NCBI RefSeq assembly: GCF_009862785.1
Contig: NZ_WWHU01000001.1
Span: forward strand, 4,092,001-4,156,000
Origin: Gordonia sp. SID5947
GTDB lineage: Bacteria; Actinomycetota; Actinomycetes; Mycobacteriales; Mycobacteriaceae
Reading direction: 5' to 3'
DNA length: 64,000 bases
The first letter of the stretch is position 1; the number at the start of each line of letters is the position of its first letter. The position numbers were made by a program, and so were the translations under genes. The notes beneath the pieces are model-generated. The model searched no databases and was not told where the DNA came from. It saw only the letters and a list, made by a program, of their open reading frames with translations. This document shows, one piece after another, positions 1 to 7,942 of the stretch.

Positions 1-2
1 TC

Positions 3-686
3 GTCGAACGTTGCCTGCCGTTGGCCGACCATGTCGCCCGGCGTTTCAGCGATCGCGGTGAGCCGTTCGATGACCTCCTGCAGGTCGCGCGGATCGGTGT
101 GGTCAACGCGGTCGATCGTTTCGATGCCGAACGTGGCGCAAGTTTTCTGTCGTTCGCGGTGCCAACCGTCATGGGTGAGGTCCGGCGGCACTTTCGCGAC
201 AGCATGTGGTCGATCCGGGTCCCTCGGCGGGCCAAGGAGACCTCGTTGAGCATCAGCAAGGCGAGCGATGAACTGGTGCAGACGCTCGGGAGATCGCCGC
301 GGCCGAGTGAGATCGCCGAACATCTCGACTTACCTGTCGACGAGGTCATCGACGGCCTGATGGCACGCTCGGCGTATCACGCGAGGTCGATCGACGCCGA
401 GCCCGACGACGAGGGCCGGTCGATCCGTGAGACGCTCGGCTCCGACGACGAGCGGATCTCCCAGATCGACGAGTTCGTCACGTTGCGGCCGGCACTCGAA
501 CGCCTGCCCGACCGCGAGCGAGAGATCTTGTCGCTACGGTTCTTTCACGCGATGTCGCAGAGTGAGATCGCGGCGAAGGTCGGCATCTCGCAGATGCACG
601 TCTCGCGGTTGCTGTCGCGCACGCTCAGTTCGTTGCGCGACGAACTGGCCCTCGACGAGCAGCCGTCGCCCGACGAGGCGGGCTGA
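3..686 (+). CDS. sigF: SigF/SigB-family RNA polymerase sigma factor, 3' part (5' end outside window)
   Basis: Stress-type sigma-70 factor that directs RNA polymerase to general-stress promoters. The frame is open to the left edge and already reads conserved sequence (ERCLPLADHVARRF), so the true start lies upstream; the first in-window start-like codon, a TTG at 21, is internal. Visible parts are region 2 (FDDLLQVARIGVVNAVDRFD, FLSFAVPTVMGEVRRHFRD), region 3 around residues 80-150, and region 4 with the HTH (LPDREREILSLRFFHAMSQSEIA ... ISQMHVSRLLSRTL). Order and motifs fit the mycobacterial SigF group. Its cognate anti-sigma gene would normally lie just upstream and cannot be seen. It stops 3 bases before the convergent dehydrogenase stop. 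SigF-type promoters at 2001 and 7875 support the assignment. Assignment to SigF rather than a paralogue is inference. Confidence 0.9.
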   Translation, partial: VERCLPLADHVARRFSDRGEPFDDLLQVARIGVVNAVDRFDAERGASFLSFAVPTVMGEVRRHFRDSMWSIRVPRRAKETSLSISKASDELVQTLGRSPRPSEIAEHLDLPVDEVIDGLMARSAYHARSIDAEPDDEGRSIRETLGSDDERISQIDEFVTLRPALERLPDREREILSLRFFHAMSQSEIAAKVGISQMHVSRLLSRTLSSLRDELALDEQPSPDEAG

Positions 687-689
687 CCG

Positions 690-1868
690 TCACGGCTTCA
701 GGATCACCTTGACCGCGCCCTCGGCCTTCCGCTGGAAGATGTCGTATGCGTGCGGGGCGTCGTCGAGGGGAAGTTCATGTGTGGCAAAGGAATCGACACC
801 GAGCGGGTCGTCGTCGCGCAACAGTGGCATGATGTCGGGGACCCACTTCTTGACATTCGCCTGCCCCATGCGTAGCTGGATCTGCTTGTCGAACAACGTC
901 AGCATCGGAAGTGGGTCGGCAGTTCCGCCGTAGACGCCACTGAGTGAGATGGTCCCGCCTCGACGGACCGCGTCGATCGCCGAGTGGAGAGCGGCGAGCC
1001 GGTCCACCCCAGCCCTTTTCATCAACGGTTCCGCGACCGAATCCGGAAGGAGGCCGACCGCTTGCTGCATGAACTTGTTGACGGGGGAGCCGTGGGCCTC
1101 CATCCCGACCGCGTCGATCACCGCATCGCTACCGCGGCCCCCGGTGCGGTCGCGGATGGCGTCGCCGATGTCGTCGACCTCGTCGAGGTCGATGGTGGTG
1201 ATCCCGCGTGCGTCGAGTCGTGCGAGGCGTTCGGGGACACGGTCGACACCGATGACCTCCGCGCCCTGGTGGGCGGCGATGCGGGCAGCCATGTCGCCGA
1301 TGGGGCCCAACCCCAGAACGGTCACCGAACCGCCCGGTGGGATATCGGCGTAGGCCACCGCCTGCCACGCGGTGGGCAGTACATCGGACAGGTAGACATA
1401 CCGCGAGTCCGCCCCGTCGTGCGGCACCTTGATATGGGTGAACTGTGCCTGCGGGACACGTAGATACTCGGCTTGGCCACCCGGGACCGATCCGTACAGT
1501 TTCGAGTACCCGAAGAGGGCGGCACCCTTTCCCTGGTCTCGGACCTGGGTCGTCTCACATTGGGTGTAGAGATCCTGGTCGCACATGTAGCAAGCGCCAC
1601 AAGAGATCTGGAACGGAATGACGACCCGGTCACCGACCGCGAGGTCGCCGGTGTCGGTGCCGACCTCTTCGACGATTCCCATGGGTTCGTGCCCGAGGAT
1701 GTCACCTGGTTCCATGAACGCCCCGAGGACCTCGTAGAGGTGCAGATCCGACCCGCAGATGTTGGTCGACGTCACCTTGATGATCGCGTCCGACGGCTCC
1801 TCGATCTTCGGGTCCGGCACCCGTTCCACCGTCACATGTCGCTTGCCCTGCCATGTCACTGCACGCAT
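690..1868 (-). CDS. Zinc-dependent alcohol dehydrogenase family protein (formaldehyde-dehydrogenase-like MDR)
   Basis: Medium-chain dehydrogenase/reductase, about 392 residues, predicted cytosolic, oxidising an alcohol or hydroxymethyl adduct with NAD(P). The catalytic-zinc region is visible (NICGSDLHLYE, then GHEPMGIVEEVG), followed by a structural-zinc cysteine cluster (CGACYMCDQDLYTQC) and a Rossmann motif (VLGLGPIGDMAA). The long insert after the Rossmann fold (HGSPVNKFMQ) is typical of glutathione-independent formaldehyde dehydrogenase-like members. ATG at 1868 is chosen because GGAGGA precedes it and the family motif MRAVTW starts there; the longer open frame upstream is low quality. 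It is divergent from the SDR at 2036 and may share stress control. A weak GTTT-N16-GGGCAC match lies about 90 bases upstream on its strand. The substrate is unknown. Confidence 0.88.
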   Translation of the reverse strand: MRAVTWQGKRHVTVERVPDPKIEEPSDAIIKVTSTNICGSDLHLYEVLGAFMEPGDILGHEPMGIVEEVGTDTGDLAVGDRVVIPFQISCGACYMCDQDLYTQCETTQVRDQGKGAALFGYSKLYGSVPGGQAEYLRVPQAQFTHIKVPHDGADSRYVYLSDVLPTAWQAVAYADIPPGGSVTVLGLGPIGDMAARIAAHQGAEVIGVDRVPERLARLDARGITTIDLDEVDDIGDAIRDRTGGRGSDAVIDAVGMEAHGSPVNKFMQQAVGLLPDSVAEPLMKRAGVDRLAALHSAIDAVRRGGTISLSGVYGGTADPLPMLTLFDKQIQLRMGQANVKKWVPDIMPLLRDDDPLGVDSFATHELPLDDAPHAYDIFQRKAEGAVKVILKP

Positions 1869-2000
1869 CGTGTCCTCCTTCGCCGGAGGTACGTCCGTCC
1901 TCCGTCGGGAGCGCACCGGGCGGGCCCCGGAACGCTTCGCGTGCAGACAGCGTGCCCCTTGGCGGCCGGCGCCAAACCTCGTCACGACGAGCCCCGGCGC

Positions 2001-2026
2001 GTTTGTCGCCCACCTGCCGCGGGTAA
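2001..2026 (+). promoter_or_regulatory. SigF-type promoter (GTTT-N16-GGGTAA)
   Basis: GTTT at 2001-2004 and GGGTAA at 2021-2026, separated by 16 bases, match the mycobacterial SigF consensus GTTT-N15-17-GGGTAT except for the last base. The expected transcript start, about 2032-2034, falls almost at the start codon of the SDR, which predicts a leaderless or nearly leaderless mRNA. Confidence 0.6.
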
Positions 2027-2035
2027 CCGATGGCG

Positions 2036-2893
2036 ATGAACGATGGAAATGAACACACGGCCGAGACCATCGGATATCCGGGGCACACGGCGGACATGTC
2101 CGAACAGCCGCGCGACGAGATGCGCGGATATCGCGGGCGCGATCTGCTGGCCGGCAAGAAGGCACTCATCACCGGCGGTGACTCGGGAATCGGACGGGCC
2201 GTGGCCGTGGCGTTCGCGAAAGAGGGCGCCGACGTCGCGATCGCCTACCTCGAAGAAGGCGACGATGCGCGCCACACCGCGGAGCTGATCGAGTCGGAGG
2301 GGCGAACCGCGCGAACGTTTGTGGGCGACCTCGCGGATCCGGATCACTGTTCCGACATCGTCGAACGGACCGTCGCCGAGCTGGGCGGTCTGGACATCCT
2401 GGTCAACAACGTCGCGTTCCAGAGTCCCGTCGACGATTTCATGGATCTGAAACCCGCGCAGTGGCGTCACACCTTCGACGTCAACATCGACAGCTTCTTC
2501 CACACGACGCGTGCGGCGGTTCCCCATCTGACCGGCGGCGGAGCCGTCATCAACACGGGTTCGATCAACGGGCTGCGTGGCAACAAGCAGTTGATCGACT
2601 ACTCCGCGACCAAGGGTGCCGTCACCGCGCTGACCTATTCGCTTGCCCAAGCCTTGTTGGAGCGCAGGATTCGTGTCAACTGTGTTGCGCCTGGCCCCGT
2701 GTGGACACCGTTGATCCCGGCGACGATGCCTGCCGACAAGGTTGCCGACTTCGGTACGCAGACCCCGTACGGGCGCGCGGCGCAGCCCGACGAGATCGCG
2801 CCGTCATATGTCTTCTTCGCAGCCGAACAGCTCTCGTCCTACTATTCGGGAGAGGTGCTTGCGCCGCTCGGAGGCGAGACGCTACCGGGCTGA
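2036..2893 (+). CDS. SDR family oxidoreductase, YghA/general-stress type
   Basis: Short-chain dehydrogenase/reductase of about 285 residues acting on an unknown carbonyl or alcohol with NAD(P)H. The cofactor motif TGGDSGIG lies near residue 45, NNVAFQ replaces the usual NNAG, and the active site is YSATK. The N-terminal extension with YPGHTADM before the Rossmann fold is characteristic of the YghA/stress-induced SDR subgroup, so a start near 2030-2036 is needed; ATG 2096 would remove conserved residues. ATG 2036 is preferred over ATG 2030 because the SigF-type -10 ends at 2026. It is divergent from the zinc dehydrogenase. Control by the sigma factor encoded at the window start is inferred. 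Confidence 0.88.
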   Translation: MNDGNEHTAETIGYPGHTADMSEQPRDEMRGYRGRDLLAGKKALITGGDSGIGRAVAVAFAKEGADVAIAYLEEGDDARHTAELIESEGRTARTFVGDLADPDHCSDIVERTVAELGGLDILVNNVAFQSPVDDFMDLKPAQWRHTFDVNIDSFFHTTRAAVPHLTGGGAVINTGSINGLRGNKQLIDYSATKGAVTALTYSLAQALLERRIRVNCVAPGPVWTPLIPATMPADKVADFGTQTPYGRAAQPDEIAPSYVFFAAEQLSSYYSGEVLAPLGGETLPG

Positions 2894-2900
2894 TCGTCAC

Positions 2901-3509
2901 TCATTCGTATGCGGGATACCTCTGCTGCGACAACAACTGTGCGAGGTGGGCAGCGTTGCGGGCAGCGGCGTTCGTCGCGTCCGCGACGGCTGTCGGCACA
3001 GTGTCGAGATCCTTGAAATCACGGCCACCCATGGCTTCGTCGTTCCAGTAGGTGCTGCCCTGGGCGGGAATGCTGAACCCGATGTCGTTCATCGCCCCGA
3101 AAACGTCCGCGATGATCTTGTGTGCGCCATCCTCGTTGCCGACCACCGCGCACATGGCGACCTTGCCGAGCATGCTCGGACGACCCGCGTCGTCGGTCTG
3201 CGAGATCTCGGCGTCCAGGCGCTCGAGGACCCGGTGTGCGACGCTCGACATCTGGCCGAGCCACGTCGGGGTGGACAAGAGCAGGATGTCTGCGGCGTGA
3301 ACGCGCTGGAGGATCCGGGGCCATGCATCCCCGTCCCCCATGTCACGGTCGACTCCCGGGTGGATGTCGTGGTCGACCGCTCGTAGCATCTCGCCCCGAA
3401 CCCCCTGTGTGCTCAAGGCGTCGAGCGTCTGACGAGCGATCAGTTCGCTACTCGACGGTGCGGGGGAGGGTTTGAGGGTGCACGTGATGGCGACTGCTGA
3501 GATGGTCAT
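2901..3509 (-). CDS. Flavodoxin-fold NAD(P)H-dependent FMN reductase-like protein
   Basis: A 202-residue flavodoxin-fold protein, probably a cytosolic FMN-binding NAD(P)H oxidoreductase. The first strand and phosphate loop read TCTLKPSPAPSSSE (residues 10-22), and a second flavin-binding turn reads STPTWLGQMS near residue 80; both are typical of the WrbA/NADPH-dependent FMN reductase group. It is the last gene of a three-gene minus-strand set with the SRPBCC protein (36 bases upstream) and the FAD oxidoreductase. Its stop almost meets the convergent SDR stop. No signal peptide. Family certain, substrate unknown. Confidence 0.85.
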   Translation of the reverse strand: MTISAVAITCTLKPSPAPSSSELIARQTLDALSTQGVRGEMLRAVDHDIHPGVDRDMGDGDAWPRILQRVHAADILLLSTPTWLGQMSSVAHRVLERLDAEISQTDDAGRPSMLGKVAMCAVVGNEDGAHKIIADVFGAMNDIGFSIPAQGSTYWNDEAMGGRDFKDLDTVPTAVADATNAAARNAAHLAQLLSQQRYPAYE

Positions 3510-3545
3510 GACGCGGTCTACCCGCGTGTGGCACCCGGGAAACGG

Positions 3546-3980
3546 TCACTGCGTATCCCGCTCGGCCAACATGGCGAGGCGGGCCAGGCATTCATCGAGC
3601 CGGGGAGCCATGGCAGCTTGTTGGACCATGTGCGGTATCCAGCGCAGCGGGGCGGACTCGACGAACTCCTCCATCGTGATCAGCGACCCCTCGCTCTCCT
3701 TCTCGACGGTGATACGTATGCGAGCGCGACCGAAAGGCCATGCGGCCGCCGAGAGTTCGAGGAGTCCGGCCTTGGACTGCAGGGAGACGGTCTCGTCGTC
3801 GAGGAGCGCGGGCCACAGACCCACGGAATGGTGGATGCGTGCCCCGGCATGCGGCCAGTCGGGATCGACGTCGCGGATTCGGGAAGCGCCCACCACCCAC
3901 GAGCCATAGAGCCGCCCCTCGGACAGCACCGCCCAGACCTGTGCCGGCGTGGCTTCGGTACGTCGTGTGACCTTGTTCAT
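3546..3980 (-). CDS. SRPBCC (START/Bet v 1-like) family protein
   Basis: A 144-residue single-domain protein with the helix-grip fold pattern of SRPBCC proteins: an N-terminal strand beginning NKVTRRTEATPAQVWAVLSE, a central HHSVGLWPALLDDE region, and a C-terminal helix (PRLDECLARLAMLAE). Such proteins bind hydrophobic ligands or act as cyclases/aromatases; nothing here fixes a reaction. AGGAGG precedes the ATG by 7 bases. The gene starts 15 bases after the stop of the FAD oxidoreductase, so the two are almost surely cotranscribed, and a role in handling that enzyme's lipophilic substrate is a reasonable inference. Confidence 0.85.
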   Translation of the reverse strand: MNKVTRRTEATPAQVWAVLSEGRLYGSWVVGASRIRDVDPDWPHAGARIHHSVGLWPALLDDETVSLQSKAGLLELSAAAWPFGRARIRITVEKESEGSLITMEEFVESAPLRWIPHMVQQAAMAPRLDECLARLAMLAERDTQ

Positions 3981-3995
3981 CTGTGCCTCCTAGGA

Positions 3996-5582
3996 TCAGG
4001 ACATCAAGTGGTGCAGCAATTTTCGGTTGAGGTAGCGACGTGGTAGGCCGAGGGGGCCGGCCGCGGCCAAGGCCGCGCGTGCGGCGTTGGTGCCGCACGC
4101 GCCGTGGACGCCGCCGCCGGGGTGGGCGCTCGCGCTCGCCAGGAACAGACCCTCGACCGGCGTGACGGGCCCGCCCAGGCCGGGCGTCGGGCGAAAGATC
4201 AGCTGCTGGAACAACTGTGCGGTACCTCCGTTGACTGCGCCGCCGACGAGATTGGCGTCGAGATCGTGTAGATCGGCAGGCGTCTGGACATGTCGATCGA
4301 TGACCTGTTCGGTGAAACCCGGTGCGTGGTCCTCCATCACCTGGTCCATCCGTTCGGCGAGCGTCTGCGCCGAATCCTCGTCGACCACGCCGCGCGGTAG
4401 GTGACTGTACGACCACGCGCTCTCTGTTCCTGCGGGTGACCGGCTCGGATCAGCGGTTGTCATCTGGCCGAACAGGAGAAATGGATGCTGCGGTATGCGC
4501 CCGGATTCGATGTCGGCGGTGGCATGCGCGACATTCTGCATGTCGACACCGACGTGGACGGTGCCCGCTTCGGCGAGATTCAGGCTGTGCCAAGGGATCG
4601 TGCCGTTCAACGCGTAGTTGATCTTGACCACCGGGGTGTCCCACTCGAAGTCCGCGATGTCGGCGAGAACCCGCGTGGGCACCTCCGACGCCGGCAACAG
4701 ACGGGTGTAGAGCGCAGGTGCCGAGACATCGGCGAGAATCGCTCGGGCGGCCGGCCAGCGGTGACCGCCGGCATCGATAACCGCAGACGCTCGTCGGCCA
4801 CGGACCTCGATGCGTTCGACCCGCGTGTCCACCACCACGCGGCCGCCGGCGCTCTCGCACCGGCGACGGAGTGCGGCCGTCAGTTCACCGGCACCTCCGA
4901 CCGGAACCGGGAAGCCGGAGTCCTGCGCCAGCATCGTCAGCAGATAGCCCATCATCCCGCTGCCCGGTGCGTCGAGGGGGATGTCGGCGTGTAGCGCGTT
5001 CCCGAGGAACAAGAGTCGCGCATGGTCGCTGTGGAACAACTCCCGCACCATCTGGTTCGCCGGGAGGAGGAGGAAACGGGCCAGGCGTACCGCGGACGCG
5101 GTACCGGTGGCCCGGAGTAGACCCACCACGGCACGCACGGGTGGGAACGGTCGGAACAGTAGTCCGAGCAGCTGGGGGCGGATCGTCTGCCATTGCTCGA
5201 CGAGGTCGAGCCACGCGCGTTCGTCGCGCTGGTCGTAGGCGGCGAGTCGGGCAGCGGTCTTGGTCGGGTCGGGGTGGACGACCATCGCATTGCGGTCCGC
5301 GGGCCCGTTCGGGTGTCCGAAGGGGCCGGGCGCGCTGCTCCAGCGCAGGCCATGTGCTTCGAGATCGAGGTCGGCGAACCCGGGCGACGCGACGGCGAGA
5401 GGATAGAAGGCGCTGAACAGGTCGGTGATGTAGCCAGGGGTGAGTTCTGCGCTGCGCACCGCCCCGCCCACCTCGGGCTGGGCCTCGAGGACGGTGACAT
5501 CCCACCCGGCGTCGGCAAGTCGGATGGCGGCGATCAGACCGTGATGGCCCGCGCCGATCACGACCGCATCTGCGGTGTCCAT
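3996..5582 (-). CDS. Phytoene dehydrogenase-like (CrtI-type) FAD-dependent oxidoreductase
   Basis: A 528-residue two-dinucleotide-binding-domain flavoprotein. The N-terminal FAD motif reads VVIGAGHHGLIAAIRLADAG (residues 6-25), followed by VLEAQPEVGGAVRSAE with the conserved E and GG. The C-terminal FAD-contacting segment reads LFLASASAHPGGGVHGACG, as in CrtI and human PYROXD2-like proteins. The group desaturates or oxidises carotenoid-like or other hydrophobic substrates. No carotenoid synthase (crtB/crtE) is nearby, so a carotenoid role is not supported. ATG 5582 has AGGAGG upstream. It heads an operon with an SRPBCC and a flavodoxin-fold protein. Confidence 0.88.
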   Translation of the reverse strand: MDTADAVVIGAGHHGLIAAIRLADAGWDVTVLEAQPEVGGAVRSAELTPGYITDLFSAFYPLAVASPGFADLDLEAHGLRWSSAPGPFGHPNGPADRNAMVVHPDPTKTAARLAAYDQRDERAWLDLVEQWQTIRPQLLGLLFRPFPPVRAVVGLLRATGTASAVRLARFLLLPANQMVRELFHSDHARLLFLGNALHADIPLDAPGSGMMGYLLTMLAQDSGFPVPVGGAGELTAALRRRCESAGGRVVVDTRVERIEVRGRRASAVIDAGGHRWPAARAILADVSAPALYTRLLPASEVPTRVLADIADFEWDTPVVKINYALNGTIPWHSLNLAEAGTVHVGVDMQNVAHATADIESGRIPQHPFLLFGQMTTADPSRSPAGTESAWSYSHLPRGVVDEDSAQTLAERMDQVMEDHAPGFTEQVIDRHVQTPADLHDLDANLVGGAVNGGTAQLFQQLIFRPTPGLGGPVTPVEGLFLASASAHPGGGVHGACGTNAARAALAAAGPLGLPRRYLNRKLLHHLMS

Positions 5583-5623
5583 GGCCACCTCCTGGTCGTC
5601 GGCGTGCGGGTGCGATTCGTCGG

Positions 5624-5647
5624 GTACCCAGCTCACTCCGGGATAAC
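5624..5647 (-). promoter_or_regulatory. Possible SigF-like promoter (GTTA-N14-GGGTAC)
   Basis: Read on the minus strand, GTTA and GGGTAC separated by 14 bases lie about 45 bases upstream of the FAD oxidoreductase start. Both elements differ from consensus and the spacer is short, so it is suggested only because two better SigF sites are nearby. Confidence 0.25.
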
Positions 5648-5685
5648 CCTGCATGGCCGACGGGTGTGATGGGTAACACTCGTGG

Positions 5686-6269
5686 ATGGTGCACTCGATA
5701 TGGCATCCGCGAACCACGAACTGGCGACTCCGACGCCTCTGTGAGGGCAAGCCGGTGGTGATCACCGGTGCCGGCTCGGGCATGGGCCGGGCGCTCGCGC
5801 TGCGCCTCGCTTGCTGCGGTGTCCCGCTGCTGCTCAGCGACATCGACAGTCCCGGTTTGGAGACGACGGCCGCCCTTTGTCGTGACCGCGGCGCCTCGAC
5901 GGTGACCGCGGTACTCGACGTCGCATGTGGCGACGAGGTCGTCGGCTATGCGGATGATGTGGTGGCGCGCCACGGCCCGCCTGCGGTGGTCGTCAACGAC
6001 GCCGGGATCACGATGGTCGCCGGAATGGCTTTGAACGTCGCCTGCCCGGTACCCGGCCGACCGCGGCCGCTGTCGCGATCCTGGCCGGCGTGCTCGCCGA
6101 CCGGGATCGCATCATGGTCGGGCTCGATGCCCGTGCGATCGACACTGCGGCCCGGACGTTTGCCGGCGCTCTCATGCGTCCGGCCGGTCTGCTCGAGCGT
6201 CCCGTGTTCGGCCGGATCGTGAGAACTGCGCGTGACCGCGAACTCTCGGGATCTGCACGGACGTCGTGA
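5686..6269 (+). pseudogene. SDR oxidoreductase remnant with internal deletion and frameshift
   Basis: The frame from ATG 5686 begins as a normal SDR: Rossmann motif TGAGSGMG, acidic strand end SDIDSP, and NDAGITMVAG in place of NNAG. After NVA near 6041 it loses similarity. From 6060, in a different frame, the sequence reads TAAAVAILAGVLADRDRIMV and continues to a TGA at 6269, which looks like the normal C-terminal helix of the same kind of SDR. The middle of the protein, including the catalytic YxxxK, is missing (of order 120 residues by family length). This is best read as a gene that lost an internal segment. Function is surely lost for catalysis; expression of a fragment cannot be excluded. 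Confidence 0.75.
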
Positions 6270-6288
6270 GGAAACCCCGGCGCGCGAC

Positions 6289-7800
6289 TCAGTCGTCCGG
6301 CGTGGCCAGTGGACGTGTCGCGGGGCCTTCGAGGACCTCGCCGGTGTGTGCGAAGCGAGAGCCGTGCAACGGGCAATCCCACGAGCGTTCGGCATCGTTC
6401 CACCGCAGTACTCCGTAGAGGTGGGTGCAGATCGGTGTGACGCTGGTCGTCGAGCCCTCGACGGTACACACGCCGCGTGGTTCCACACCGGCGCGACCGA
6501 CCTGTCCCTGCCCGTCCGCCGGCACGCCGCGTGCCGATCCGAGCAGTGCCAGATAGCCGCCGACCATGTGTGTGGCGACCGACAGATTCGTCGACAGCGC
6601 CGATGGCGCTGCGCCCAATTGGGAACCGCGCCAAGGCCGAAAGCTATTCGACCACGCGGGAGGGGAGTCCAGGAGCCGACCACTCATGGCCAACGCCGCG
6701 GCCACCCCGTTGGTCAGTCCCCACTTCGCGAACCCGGTCGCGACCTGCACGCTGTCGAGGCCGGGAAGCAGTGATCCGACGTAGGGCATCTCGTCGATGG
6801 AACGATAGTCCTGCGCGGACCACCGCGCGACCAAGCGTGCTGTCGGGAACTGCCGGGTGGTCCACGCCATCATGTCGTCCACGTGACCGCCCTCCGAGTG
6901 AGTCCGGCCGACGTCATGTCCGAAACCGCCCACGAGCAGCAGGGTCTCCTTCTCGTGCCCGGGCCGTGGCGCGGTGCGCAACGAGACGGACGGGGTGTCG
7001 GCGGAGAGGTACATCTCCTGCGGGATGGGCCCGTCGACGCTGTATGCCGCCGCATACGAACGCTGGGCGTGTAGCCGAGCGAAGAAGCCGCCACGATCGA
7101 GGAACGGGGTGCCGGTTGCGATCACGACGGACCCGGCGGTCACCGTGCCGGCGTCGGTGACCACCCGGTGGCCGTTCTTCGCATGCCTGAGGCTCCGAAC
7201 CCGCACGCCCGGATGGAGTTCGCCGCCGAGATCGCGAACATCGTCGACCACCGCCCGCAGCACCACCATGGGGTCGATCTGAGCCTGGCCGGTCAGCCGG
7301 ATGGCCGCCAGTGGTTCGAAAGGCAGTTCGGCACAGTCGAACTCTTCGGTCTCGAGGCCGGCATCTCGGCACGCCTCGTGCTCCTTTGCGACGAGCGCGG
7401 CCCCTGACTCTGTGGTCGCGTACGTGACGGCGGTGCGCTCCTCGATGCGAAGACCCCGATCGCGGCAGTAGCCGTTCAGCCAGGTCAGCCCCGCACGATT
7501 CGCCTCAACGTAGTCGTGGATCGTTGTGGCCCCGTGGTGCCGGCTGATGGACGACAGCCGGGTGCCCTGCAGAAGTGACAGTTTCCCCGTCGTATTGCCC
7601 GTTGCGGCGGCGCCGATTCTCCGCGCTTCGATCACCGCCACCGATCGACCGGCACGGGCCAGGAGCAGGGCTGTCACCAGCCCGGTCATCCCGGCACCCA
7701 CCACGACATGGTCGTAGTTCCTGCCATCGATGTGCATCGCAGTCGGATCGGCGAGGCCGTCTTCCATCGGTTCGGCGTCGTCTAACCACAGTGAGTCCAT
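6289..7800 (-). CDS. FAD-dependent oxidoreductase with C-terminal Rieske [2Fe-2S] domain
   Basis: A 503-residue fusion protein. Residues 30-390 form a DadA/glycine-oxidase-type flavoprotein with the dinucleotide motif VVGAGMTGLVTALLLARAG and the acidic end VIEAR. Residues about 415-500 form a Rieske domain whose cluster ligands are visible as ICTH and CPLH (CxH...CxxH). The arrangement implies electron transfer from the flavin through the iron-sulfur cluster, or the reverse; the substrate is unknown. The start at 7800 lacks a strong ribosome site, and ATG codons 11 and 21 residues later are alternatives. The gene ends about 20 bases from the convergent SDR remnant and lies in the stress block. 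Confidence 0.85.
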   Translation of the reverse strand: MDSLWLDDAEPMEDGLADPTAMHIDGRNYDHVVVGAGMTGLVTALLLARAGRSVAVIEARRIGAAATGNTTGKLSLLQGTRLSSISRHHGATTIHDYVEANRAGLTWLNGYCRDRGLRIEERTAVTYATTESGAALVAKEHEACRDAGLETEEFDCAELPFEPLAAIRLTGQAQIDPMVVLRAVVDDVRDLGGELHPGVRVRSLRHAKNGHRVVTDAGTVTAGSVVIATGTPFLDRGGFFARLHAQRSYAAAYSVDGPIPQEMYLSADTPSVSLRTAPRPGHEKETLLLVGGFGHDVGRTHSEGGHVDDMMAWTTRQFPTARLVARWSAQDYRSIDEMPYVGSLLPGLDSVQVATGFAKWGLTNGVAAALAMSGRLLDSPPAWSNSFRPWRGSQLGAAPSALSTNLSVATHMVGGYLALLGSARGVPADGQGQVGRAGVEPRGVCTVEGSTTSVTPICTHLYGVLRWNDAERSWDCPLHGSRFAHTGEVLEGPATRPLATPDD

Positions 7801-7874
7801 CTTGTGGGGGTTGCCCAGGGTGCCCGGCGGTCAAACCTGTTCGGCGGTACCCACGTCCCGGCGCGTGGGTCGGT

Positions 7875-7899
7875 GTTTGCGCAACCCCTTCCCGGGTAT
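7875..7899 (+). promoter_or_regulatory. SigF-type promoter (GTTT-N15-GGGTAT)
   Basis: GTTT at 7875-7878 and GGGTAT at 7894-7899 with a 15-base spacer are an exact match to the mycobacterial SigF consensus. The expected transcript start near 7906 gives a leader of about 37 bases to the ATG at 7943. This is the strongest SigF site in the window. Confidence 0.7.
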
Positions 7900-7942
7900 C
7901 CAGACTGCTGAAAGAACAAGGCCGACGAGACCAGGACTCTGT

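Noticed and set aside
1952..1977. GTTT-N16-GGGCAC on the minus strand upstream of the zinc dehydrogenase
   Set aside because: The -10 differs at two important bases and the distance to the start is about 90 bases; mentioned only as a weak possibility.
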